Assembly (NCBI RefSeq): GCF_910592395.1
Contig: NC_088321.1
Coordinates: 13,640,001-13,704,000 of the forward strand
Reading direction: 5' to 3'
DNA length: 64,000 bases
Source: Lineus longissimus
Taxonomy: Eukaryota; Nemertea; Pilidiophora; Heteronemertea; Lineidae
Shown: positions 48,361 through 58,626 of the stretch, in pieces
Layout of the letters: each line of letters starts with the position of its first letter
Position numbering within the stretch: the first letter of the stretch is position 1
Made by a program: the position numbers and the translations under genes
Notes under the pieces: generated by a model
Seen by the model: the letters and a program-made list of their open reading frames with translations, nothing else
Told to the model about the DNA's origin: nothing
The model's database searches: none

Positions 48361-50690
48361 CACCACAATGTGCCAAGATGATTGAAAACATAAGCAGTGT
48401 GAAATGCAGTAAAAAAAAAAATTCCCAGAAACTAAAATCAATGAGAGTACCCGGTATTATGCTCGCTCTGCGACATTTGCAACTGCTCATTCGCAATTTA
48501 TGGCAATTGCATTCGATATCGTTTGCCTGGCGCTGACATTCGGGGCGGTAAATCTTGTAAAAAAGTTGATGATAATTTTATTGCCGATGTTGGGGTACGA
48601 GTGGAGAATAAATGATGAAGTCTGAACAAAAAAATACAACAAATGGTAATTGTCGGCATAACAGAGTTGATTTACTGTAATCCGCAAAATTTTCATTGGT
48701 GTTTCCTTCGTGGATTTTTCGTAAATAATATCATGAAAATTAAAATCACAAAAAGTAGTTTTAGTTTTTCATTGAAAAAAGGAAAGAAATTTTGAAAATG
48801 AATACCACCAAATAAATATTGTGAATTTAATCTCTTTAGGAATTTTCGCAAATTTCTTATGAATAAGCCCAGTGTTGTTCTGTGTGCTTTTGTTTTGTTT
48901 TCTTTAGTTCTTTCAGCTCTTCTAATCCATAAATCTCGCTTGGGATCCAAGATTTCACAATGGATGGGGGGTGAACCCTGGTCTCACGAGTTACGAGAAG
49001 AGGTTGACTGGGGGATCATTCCCCTCCGGAAAAACTTCAGACCTCACTCTCTCCATGATTTCCAGATTTATCGTGGCATAAAAACAGTAATAATTTTCAA
49101 TGAAAAGAGCCAACGTGTCTTGCAACAGCTTGCTTCAAAATCAAATCACTCATCGACGGATAAGTGATCAGATTGAATTGTATGATAAAGCAATTGCCAG
49201 ACCTTTCCAATATTGAACTCTGGCGCAGCAGTTATCTGGCAAATATCCAGATCAATTGTTAAATGCAATGTAGCCAAAGAAGTATGGTAAAATGCAAAAG
49301 GTCTCATTTTGGTTGTTGCAGCAGTCACAGCTGGTGCTTGAGTTACAATGTCTTGGTGGTGCAACAGCTTGTGATGATTGATTCGAAATCCTGGCATGGT
49401 CTGGAGCCAGCCAATGGCAGTAGAGAGTTTTAGTAGCTTTGCTTTCACTGCGTGTGGCAAAAACTTGAAAAGGATAACGTCAGTTGTCACTCTGTCAGGA
49501 AGATTGTCATCAAAAACATGAGAACGTGTACCAGAGTCGCTTGACGATAATCCACCCCTAATTCCACCGAGCTGGTACAAATTCAATTTGTATCATTCCG
49601 TGCGAGACACGATCGTCTTTTACGCTTGATTGTCTCAGAGTGTTTGCGGAGGATGGCATGAAAATCGATGAAGGCAATAACAACACAATGCCTTTGCATT
49701 GTCACTTGTTGCTGGGGTTAGATGGGTTACTTGTTGCTGGGGTTAGAGGGGTTACTTGTGGCTGGGGTTAGGTGGGTTACTCGCTGGGGTTTTCTTGAGC
49801 ATGTAGTTTTGCCAGTGAAGAAAGCGTTGCTATGTTTGTTTGTTACTGATCTATTTTTAAGGGGCAACTGGGGCATTTTCATTATTTTCAAATTAGTTTC
49901 CAGCAGTATGCTTGTTTTTTGGGTGTGAGGCTTTGTTCTGGAAAACTGAACTTCCAACCCTTGAAAATCGCATTCACTTCAATTCTCGCCGAGACAGGTA
50001 TTTAGTGTATTGTAATTTCATATCGTATAAAACATTTGTCAAAAGCGCAGAATCTGGTATTTTGAAAGTATATCGATTTCTTGTATGTGTAGGGCCTAGG
50101 GGGCTTTTCAGCTACTCCTGAGCTCAGCTGGAGGCAGTAAAAAGGTCTCATATCAATAACGCCAAATGCCAAATAGTTTCGTACTGACACCGCCAATGAA
50201 CCTCTCAATATGGTAATGTCAACAAATTGAGGTAGGGCTGATGAGGCAGGATTAAAGATAGAGAACGCACCCTGTGGCAAGGATGAATGTAATTAGGCTA
50301 CATTTCCCAAAAGGGCAGCTGCGGTAATTGATTTCTTCCTCTGGGGTAGACCTTGTCTGGATTGGTTTTAATCAAATATTGGTTCATCTATTTCTTGCTT
50401 TTGCGTAAATTTATACATGGACGCCATTTGTGCACTGTTTTACCATATATACATCAGGAACTCCTATTTCCAGTCCATTTTGACATACCAATAACTATTT
50501 TTGTCATCTTCTTCATGACCTATGTAGTAGATTCATCTTGATCATCTTGATCAAGAATCTGAGACTTTTCCCTCTTCCTACTACGATCTGGGAATACAAG
50601 TCACAGTATGGTTCAGATTTAAGTTTCTGTACGCTCACTACAATAGACAATAGACAAATTCGTTGTATTCGTGTTTGATTACAAAGCATT

Positions 50691-50830
50691 TACAGTAGAA
50701 CCTCTCTGTTAAGGATGCCCTCGGAACTGAGAAGTGCTGTCCTTAATAGAGAGGTGTCCTGGTTAGAGAGGTCAAATTGAATGGAAACAACCAATTTGGG
50801 ACCAAAAATAGTGTCCTTATTAGAGAGATT
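50691..50830 (+). mobile_element. MITE family A, 3'-truncated
   Basis: TACAGTAGAACCTCTCTGTT and the next 120 bp match 61400-61599 closely, up to ttagagaga. The right inverted end is missing. Confidence 0.75.
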
Positions 50831-51985
50831 GTGAAGTCAAATCATACTTGTTATTTGCCTCCCTGTTAGTCGCTCTGTCTTTGTATGCTGCAATGTTTAC
50901 AAATTTCCAAACTAATGAGTAGTGTACGTCCCAATCCGACAGGAACAAACAAACTACTGCTTTATAGCATGTGACAAGTCTTGAATAATTAATTTCTCCA
51001 TTATTTCAATGGCGGCATTCGTAATTTCAATTTTGTCGAGTAGACTTGTTCCTCTTGAGTACAGACAGAGTCGATATAATTCATGGACGAACCAATCTCA
51101 ATTCATCCCATTTACAATTCTGAAGTAATGTGTAGTCAGGCCAAGGGAAGAAGTATAATTGCTTCTTTGATCAGCTGCCAACCATAGTGATGCCGTTAGT
51201 TTCTCAACATACCTTTACTATCTATCAGAGAAAGTCTGGATTTCTTCATTGTCATGCTGGTGTCACCTGTTGATATTAGCCAGACAGCTATATCTCCATG
51301 TTTGACGAGGGAGTTACTTGAATAAAGGACATTTATGAAATGACAATAACTTGTCTGCAGATTTATTCACAGCCTTTAAGAATGCATGTCGAGTATATGT
51401 GAAATAAAACGGAGCTGCTTTTGAAATGATAATCGTCCCGAATCAGCAATTCATACATTCAAACTCGAGAAAATGGTAATCACTTTCCAATAAAAGACCA
51501 ACTTAAAGTCTAAATTTCAACATCACTAAATTCATTATTCATGAAGCTTTTATTAGGAGACATACATGTACACTCATGTTGTTTTGCGACAAGTTTATGG
51601 ACCAGTATTTGAGACTATATGGGACACTGTCACTGGTTTTGCAGTAAGTGACTACATCCTGCCCCCACTGCACTGTCTTCTCAGAAATGAGTCTAGGTTT
51701 TCTTCAACATGAGGACAGAGGTCAAAGTGCTCCATTTGGCCTCTTTGGTGGCCTTGCTTTAGCATCTCAATCAAGCAGCCATGGATCCAATTGAAGGGTC
51801 AGTCAAATTTCAAAATAGCTTCGAATTTGAGCATGAAATTCTTAAAAGGCGAGGCTCGTTGGTCTCTTGCTCTGAGTCTTGGATCCACCTCTGGTGATCA
51901 AGCTGTCGGAAGAAGAAATCCATTTTGAATATTTCTTATTCCTTTTTCAAATCTATAATAGACGCTGTCTGTTTGTATTTTTCAG

Positions 51986-52057
51986 GTAAACTGACAGAAA
52001 AGAAACTCCAGAGAGATTTTATCCCCTTAAATGACGACTGACTGTGCCAGCAAAAAG
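51986..52057 (+). other. Candidate non-coding 5' exon
   Basis: A pyrimidine tract ending tttttcag precedes a 72-bp segment, which is followed by AAAAAG/GTGAGTC. The segment has stops in all useful frames, so it would be untranslated. It could belong to the plus-strand gene whose start codon is at 58623. Only the splice-site quality supports it. Confidence 0.3.
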
Positions 52058-52474
52058 GTGAGTCTTTTTTCAATGTTCAGTGTATGACAGCTGGTTCTAG
52101 TGGTTTCCATTGCATTTTAAAGTGATCGAGTAGAAATACAGAGCATTTTTCAAACATGTCAAAAGTGGTCATCTCCAAAGTCTAAGCGCATTCATATAGT
52201 GTACAAGTGCACTGTTTCAAAGTGTTTACATTGATACATTTCTCCCCCTGCCTATTATCCAGAAACCTTTCTGTAAAAACCAAGAAGTGCACACACTGCG
52301 CTACACTTGCATGACTTAGCAATTACAATCCAGTTGAGAGTATGTCAAGGGGCACTGGTAAATCTTGAAGCTACGGTCTTCAGATCACAAGTTGAAGGCT
52401 CTTCAGCTGTGTGACCGCTCTACCCAACCATTGTTATCTCCAACTCTACCACAGATCTCCCTAGTTAAAAACAA

Positions 52475-52757
52475 AGTCGGCTGGGCTATAGCCAAAGCCG
52501 TAAACAGCTCATCCTGCCGGAGCTTATCCCAGTTTCCGTAGCATTAAGCGACTAGGAGTATTACTCCCTCTGGATAGGATGCTGGTCTATCACAGGTTAA
52601 CTCTCCACCCATTTACTCCTGGGTGGAGAGAAGCAAGTAGGGTTGTTCCTTGCCCAAGGACACAGAGAAGAAGCAGTGTTGATCCGTCTGAGTATCGAAC
52701 CTACGACCTCCTAGTCATGCCCGGCGCTCTAACCACTTTGCCACTGATTCCCCTGGA
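52475..52757 (-). mobile_element. tRNA-derived SINE
   Basis: Read on the minus strand, the head has an A-box-like GTGGCAAAGTGGTTAGAGCG and a B-box GGTTCGATACT about 35 bp later. A conserved central domain follows (CTTGGGCAAGG, CTCCACCCAGGAGTAAATGG) and a tail with GGAAACTGGGATAAGCTCCG. This layout matches tRNA SINEs with a shared central domain that are known from molluscs and other invertebrates. A tRNA gene is excluded because the fold is incomplete and the downstream SINE body is present. Confidence 0.85.
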
Positions 52758-52779
52758 TCTCCGTAGTCTACGAAACTCC

Positions 52780-53010
52780 TAGTCTTCAGTTCATTCCTGG
52801 CATCACCCTGGAAGAGTGTCCTAATGCAACCATCTTTCCATCTGTAGACCCAACCATCGTTAGTAGACGAAACTCATAGTCTTCAGTTCATTCCTGGCAT
52901 CACCCTGGAAGAGTGTCCCAATGCGAGCATCTTTCCATCTGTAGACCCAACCATCATTAGTAGATGAAACTCATAGTCTTCAGTTCATTCCTGGCATCAC
53001 CCTGGAATAG
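52780..53010. repeat. 97-bp tandem repeat, about 2.4 units
   Basis: agtcttcagttcattcctgg starts at 52781, 52878 and 52975, exactly 97 bp apart. Units are about 95 percent alike. A diverged third relative (cctgccatcgccctgcaatag) follows near 53105. The array directly abuts the tRNA side of the SINE. Confidence 0.9.
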
Positions 53011-56000
53011 TGTCCTTCTGCAAGCATCTTCCCAACAATGCCACAGATCACCCTACAGGCTACTACTAAGGAAACAAGTAGTCTAAAGTCTAAAGTTCTT
53101 TCCTGCCATCGCCCTGCAATAGTTTCCCACCATGAGCATCTTCCTACGTCAAAATACTTCCCATATTTCCATAGATCACCCCAGAAAAAGTTACAAGTTT
53201 AACACTTCACCTTTGGGTAGTCTAAATTTGAACTCGTCAGTCGGTGTGTTTAGTCATATTAGTCTCAAGTGTGAAGTATGGCATAGTTCATTGGGACTTG
53301 ACTTCAAAGGTTGGCCTACCTGGAGATGGTTTTGGAGTGAAGTTCTCCTGGTTCGCTGGAGATATTCAAGGAGGTGGTAAGTTGTGGTCTTATTATGTTG
53401 ACCAATTGGGTCCATGCAGATTTGGGACTAAAAGTGGTGTTCTGCTACCCCTATGTCTCCAGAAGAAAGGGTTTTTCAACCACCTAGAAAGATATCTCTA
53501 CGGAAGAAAAAGTAGAGAGGAAGGTGTGACATAAAAAACCGGTATGATACCTATGTTAATGTAGAAAACAGTTGTGACACATCACAGTCCTCACCTGCTG
53601 TAGGCCTTCATTCCTGATAAATACGTTCGATAACCTGTAAAATGTACTCCCGCATCTTTACCACTCAAAACATTATCGACCAAGCTGTGGAGAAAATCCT
53701 CTAGCTTGGCTTGTGTAAACGATTTTTTTCAGAAGAGGCTCCTGTTACATGTATGTGATATGCTCCATCCCATCTTCTTGGTGTCCTCACAAAAAAATCC
53801 AGGCAGTAAATTTTGATTAGGCACACCAGTGGTAGGCTGAAGTCAATCCCTGCACGGCATCCAACCTCTTTCGAAGTCAATTGACTCAAAAAGTTATCAA
53901 CCAGCTACATGGAAGATCCAGTGCTGCTGATATCTCGGTGTTTATCTATCAGTCAAGAATGTGTTTATGAAGCGCCACCTGGGAGGTTGGCACCTGGACC
54001 CGCAGTTTTGTCTGAACGATTGGTGATAAAGTTGTGAAGTGGCTGCACACAACATGCAGCACACGAACCCCAGGCATTTTCATCAAAAGTGGAAATATTT
54101 ATCTCGCCCACCAGTGGTCTGGCTTTATAGATCACTTGGTGATAAACCGAACACGCTGAACTCAAAACAGCGAGGTGAATCTGCTAAATAGTTTTTTGGG
54201 AAACAGGTTCTTTGCATCGGAATGGCTTTTATTATACAGATCCAGACTCATCAACTCCGAAAACATTTTATCTCCTCCTGTGCAGTAGTCTACAGAGGTG
54301 ATGCCCACATAACGTAATGCTTGTGTGATGAAGCGGACACACACCACCTGCTAAGCAGGTAACTTCTGCCCGAGAAATATGCAATGCCCCCTCCATTTCT
54401 CACGCCTCTGTTGGTAGCAAAGCAGTTGATGCATCGAGTCTTTACTATGAAATTCCCATTAAGTTTCTGAATGGACGCCTGTTGTCCACATGTGTTCAGC
54501 AGGCCAATCTGGATAATTGCATGATCTGTGCTGGAGTATTAAAAACAGGAAATGATATGGTTATATCAATGGTACATTTTTGTGGGCGGTAAGAATGAAA
54601 AAGTAGGCTGAAAATGCTGGCTGTGCAAAATTCACTTGAATTGAAGAGGTAACTGTTTCCCCTTGGCATGGCAAAGATGCATCTTGGTTTCCAACTTGGA
54701 AAACGTTTTATCTCGACATATGCAGCGGTCTGACTCTACAGATCACAGGGGTGATAGCAACGCCAAATGTTCAGGTGGAACTGTTGATAAATATCCGCGA
54801 TCGTGCCGGGGCTACCAACCTCACATCTATCATCATGATGAATCTGACTTCAAAACGTGGCCGCAACTGTAATCAATAGAGCATATCATGGCAAGGAAAC
54901 CATGCATCATCCTTTGCAAGGAAATGTTCTTTGCAACCAAGTTTTGGTGGGCAAGAGATCTATGAAAGAGCCAACTTATAGCCCCTGTTTCTCCTAACTT
55001 TAACCCTATAACACATGGAGGCACCCGATGACCCCCACCGCCGATGTGACTGAGGCGCCCGATGATGCCCAAACACCCATATCCAAATTACGCGCGCTTA
55101 GCCTCCGATCTCCTTCAGAGCGCCGCCTATTCTGAATCTATGAAACTTAAGCTTTCAAATGCCCGGATGAGCAATGGTGGTTGCTGTAGAAGTTTTAGAG
55201 ATATTTGACAATTAAGTTTTTGTTCCTCTTCATGCCAGTTAATGCAGGTTGGACATTTGAATTGTTGGGGTACCCATTTTAACCCTATAACACCTAGAGC
55301 CACTGCCAGCGCAAGTGCCTATTCCCCTAGGCCCTAATGTAATTTTACCTGGAAATCACATTTTTTGCGGTGGGCCCAGTTTTTCACAAAATGACACAGC
55401 TGAACTTCCAAATAATGTATCAGTACAAGTCCTGTTCATATGAAAGAAGATGAAATTTCCTATTAGATAGGGTACATCTGAATCGGAATCAAACAAACGA
55501 TCCATTTCAACATTAGTATCTTATCTAGATACTCCAGGCAACAAGGAACTGAAAGGAAACGTTTGGGGCACTCGTTAGTATTCTGAAATTTGGACTGAGA
55601 CTGAGAGTAACATGAAAATTGACCTCCGGGCCTACTTGGGCACCACCCAGCTGACTTCTTTTTATCAACCTGGGGGTAATAGTCAACCATCACTAAAAAT
55701 TCCAGCCAGATCCAGGGGGGTCAACAAGTCAGACTGCCTGAATCTCTCATGTCATGACTCTTAAACAGACCTGTTCCCTGGAAGCAACGTTTTAAGCTCG
55801 ACTCTCCTTTTGAAACTTCACTCTCCACTTTTATCTATCTACAGACCATCCTGAATGCACGGAGCGATTTACCTTTCCCCAGTCTGAATATAAAAAATAG
55901 ACATTCATTTCAAAATCGGCAACAAAACAGATGGTTTCCAAAAAAACATGGCAGACTTGTGAAGTTATTTGAACTGAATAGCAATTGACAGCCCAGGTGG

Positions 56001-57680
56001 AGGAAAGAGTTTAGCCTTTGGTCTCGGATGCAATGATCTAATCTTCAAACAGCCAGTTTCATCTTTCTAAGTAAAGCTTAGAAATACATTTGAAGGTTAT
56101 TTTTCTTCGGAAAACAAAAATTCGTAATGGAACAAATAAAATTGTTTTGGTCTAATAGCCGGTCAACTCAGTTTGAAATAGATCGCATACAAATGCATGG
56201 AGTATTCTTCGTCAAGGTATTGACGCCTGTAGTTGGAAGCTGAGCAATGTCAATACATTGAGGTCAAGATGGATATATCAGCTGCCTGGGTATTTTCTGA
56301 ACAGTTCGAGAATTACTCACCTGCCACAGTTGATGAATAGGCATAATAAATTCACTGTTCACCGACAACAACAAACATGACTCAACATGAGGCGGTCATG
56401 GACCTATGGGGTACAGAAGTACTCCTTTTCACACCAATTCCTGTTACTTACAAGTGCAAGTTCTCTCTTCACCCTGGAGAATCAAAATACTGAACTCATG
56501 GCATTGTGTGACAAGTCAAGGTTCCGAGTCATCTGGTATTCCTGAATTCCGAGTCCCTTGACGGTTTCCTCGCAAAAACGGCACTTCCACGGCATGCCAC
56601 AATATCATATATGGTAGTATCTAACTGACGCGTACATTCAAATCTAGAGCTACTGGGCCTGTATGGACTGATTTCAAACACCATATCTCTGCTTAGGCAG
56701 CATGACAACGCAAAATATCGTAAAGCAAGCATGAACATCAAAAGCTTTTCGCTTTTTGTAGCCTATCGTACGGTACCTTTAATGTGAAACTTCAACGATC
56801 ATGGTCCCCAAGATTCCCCAGATCAGAATGCATAAGTTGAATCAGAACTTTATCGTGTCTTTAGCAGCAAGGGAGCGATGTTTTCCTGGACACACGATCG
56901 CGGGACTTGGAATCAGGAATACGCCATGACTCAGAACATGATTTTGGCACGTAACAACTGGACTGGAGTTCCAGATTTTGATTCTCTTGGGTGCCTTGTT
57001 CAGACTGAGTGCGAGGGACCCACCGTCTCCCGTTGTACCTTACATTGGAAGGAAATTCCGTTGTTTGCAGACAATTCAACATTCATTTTGAATTCCATAT
57101 GAACTATCAGTTGCAGCTGGACCAATCCCTAACCGAGCCATAGAGAACTCGTTTGACTCCTGAGCAAGCTACTCAGGTGTTTGATAAATTGTTTTCCCCA
57201 TGAGAAGCTTTAAGAAGCAGAAAGGCCTGTCAGAAAAATTCTAAGCTGCTCCACGTGTGGCGATAGATTGATGAACATACACATGATAAAAGATGCCCGA
57301 ACTCAACAGATAAAAAGATGGACTGAACTGAGAGATTTTCAGTTTTTTCATGACTGCGTCTTTCTGAATTTTGGACGAATGACAGTATCATGGGACCAAG
57401 GTTAACCATAAATAATTGCTAGCCTACATGTATGTATGGTGAAGTTCAGAATCAGGAGGAAGACTGTGGGGGAAAGAATAATCCAACCGTTTATGTGATG
57501 ATTCTGCAAAAAATTGATGCAGACGATCTTTATGGATGTGAGCGTGTTGGGACTTTCCTGCTCAAATCTTATTTTATCAACGAACAGTTTGTGTGGCTCC
57601 TGACTTTGTCAGAGCAAAAGAGATGCTGACATTATATGGATTATGCTGGTGCTGATGTCCTCTCTTATCTATCATTTCAG

Positions 57681-57745
57681 ATGTTATGACAAAGGGTGTC
57701 ATTAGGGCCATATTGAGGGTAGAAGTACTTGATAGGGGAAGTCAC
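57681..57745 (+). pseudogene. Splice-bounded segment resembling the exon at 58601
   Basis: The acceptor atttcag/ATGTTATGAC and donor CAC/gtaagtatg mimic ttgcag/ATGTCATGAC and GAC/gtaagtatg of the true exon 0.9 kb downstream. The interior differs and has an in-frame stop after three codons. It may be an alternative 5' UTR exon or a decayed copy. Confidence 0.3.
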
Positions 57746-57849
57746 GTAAGTATGATATGAACTTCTCTGTGAGGGGCCATTTGAATCTAATTTCCTAAAT
57801 TGGAGAGTTACTCCCTGACACTATCATGACATAATGGGTGCCATGAGGA

Positions 57850-58400
57850 AATGCTCATTGAGAGCTTTCTGATGAATGGTCATTTCCATAAAGTTCACTT
57901 ATGGTACCATCAGAAAGTGTTAATTGTTGAGAGCTTTGAGATGAATGGTCAAGTCAGTAGTTTCACAAATCGTACCATCAGAAAGTATTCGTTGAGAGCT
58001 TTCCACATGGTTCCATTAGAAAGTGTTCATCGAGAGCTTTCTGATGAATGGTCAAGTCAGTAGGTTTACAAATGGTACCATCAGAGAGTATTCGTTGAGA
58101 GCTTTCCACATGGTTCCATTAGAAAGTGTTCATCGAGAGCTTTCTGATGAATGGTCAAGTCAGTAGGTTAACAAATAGTGCTATTAGAAATTGCTCTTTG
58201 GACCTCTCAGATGAAGTTCACTGTTCACATGGTTCCATTAGAAAGTGTTCATCGAGAGCTTTCTGATGAATGGTCATGTCAATAGATTTACTAATAAATA
58301 AGATCATCAGAAAATTGCTCATTTAAATCTTTCATACGAATGACCAATGTCAGTAGGTTTACACACGGTATCCATGCAACCATCAGAAAGTGCTCATTAT
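57850..58400. repeat. Composite tandem repeat with 103-bp higher-order unit
   Basis: Subunits of the type gagagctttctgatgaatggtca...ggt.ccat.agaaagtgttcat repeat many times. The pair of subunits repeats at 103 bp (for example 58032 and 58135). It lies about 200 bp upstream of the exon at 58601. Confidence 0.85.
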
Positions 58401-58600
58401 TAACATACACTTCAATCCATGAATTAATTAATTAATTTCATTGTTTTTATTGACAACGGTTTTTGATAACAGTGCATATTACAGAGTGTCATAAGTTTAC
58501 ATACACCAACTTTAAACGTTTTGGCACGGAAGTATGCTTTACATGCCCTGATTTTCTAGCATTTTTGGTCTTGCAACATGATTTTTTTCTCGTATTGCAG

Positions 58601-58626
58601 ATGTCATGACGTTGTGCCTGCCATGA
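58601..58626 (+). promoter_or_regulatory. Upstream ORF overlapping the main start codon
   Basis: After the acceptor at 58600, an ATG at 58606 opens a six-codon frame (MTLCLP) that stops with TGA at 58624-58626. It overlaps the main ATG (58623) as ATGA. Another ATG at 58601 stops after two codons. Such a layout could reduce translation or allow reinitiation at the main start. Confidence 0.45.

Larger units (their letters stand above)
44475..58600. other. 14-kb region without a supported coding exon
   Basis: Between the start codon of the coiled-coil gene and the first coding exon of the type II membrane protein gene I find transposons and tandem repeats: 46508-47228, 47640-48360, 50691-50830, 52475-52757, 52780-53010 and 57850-58400. 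Two splice-bounded segments (51986-52057 and 57681-57745) could be 5' UTR exons of the gene at 58.6 kb. A 146-codon minus-strand frame at 49146-49586 has no recognisable features. The sequence upstream of 44474 should contain that gene's promoter, but I see no clear TATA box. Confidence 0.45.

Noticed and set aside
49146-49586. 146-codon minus-strand frame
   Set aside because: It is long for this AT-rich background but has no recognisable domain or splice context. I could not decide between chance and a decayed element, so it is not called.
52680-52757. tRNA gene on the minus strand (A- and B-box present)
   Set aside because: The cloverleaf is not complete and the following conserved body shows it is the head of a SINE.
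53244-53534. 96-codon plus-strand frame as a gene
   Set aside because: It has no domain signature or splice evidence, and part of it resembles a diverged MITE segment.
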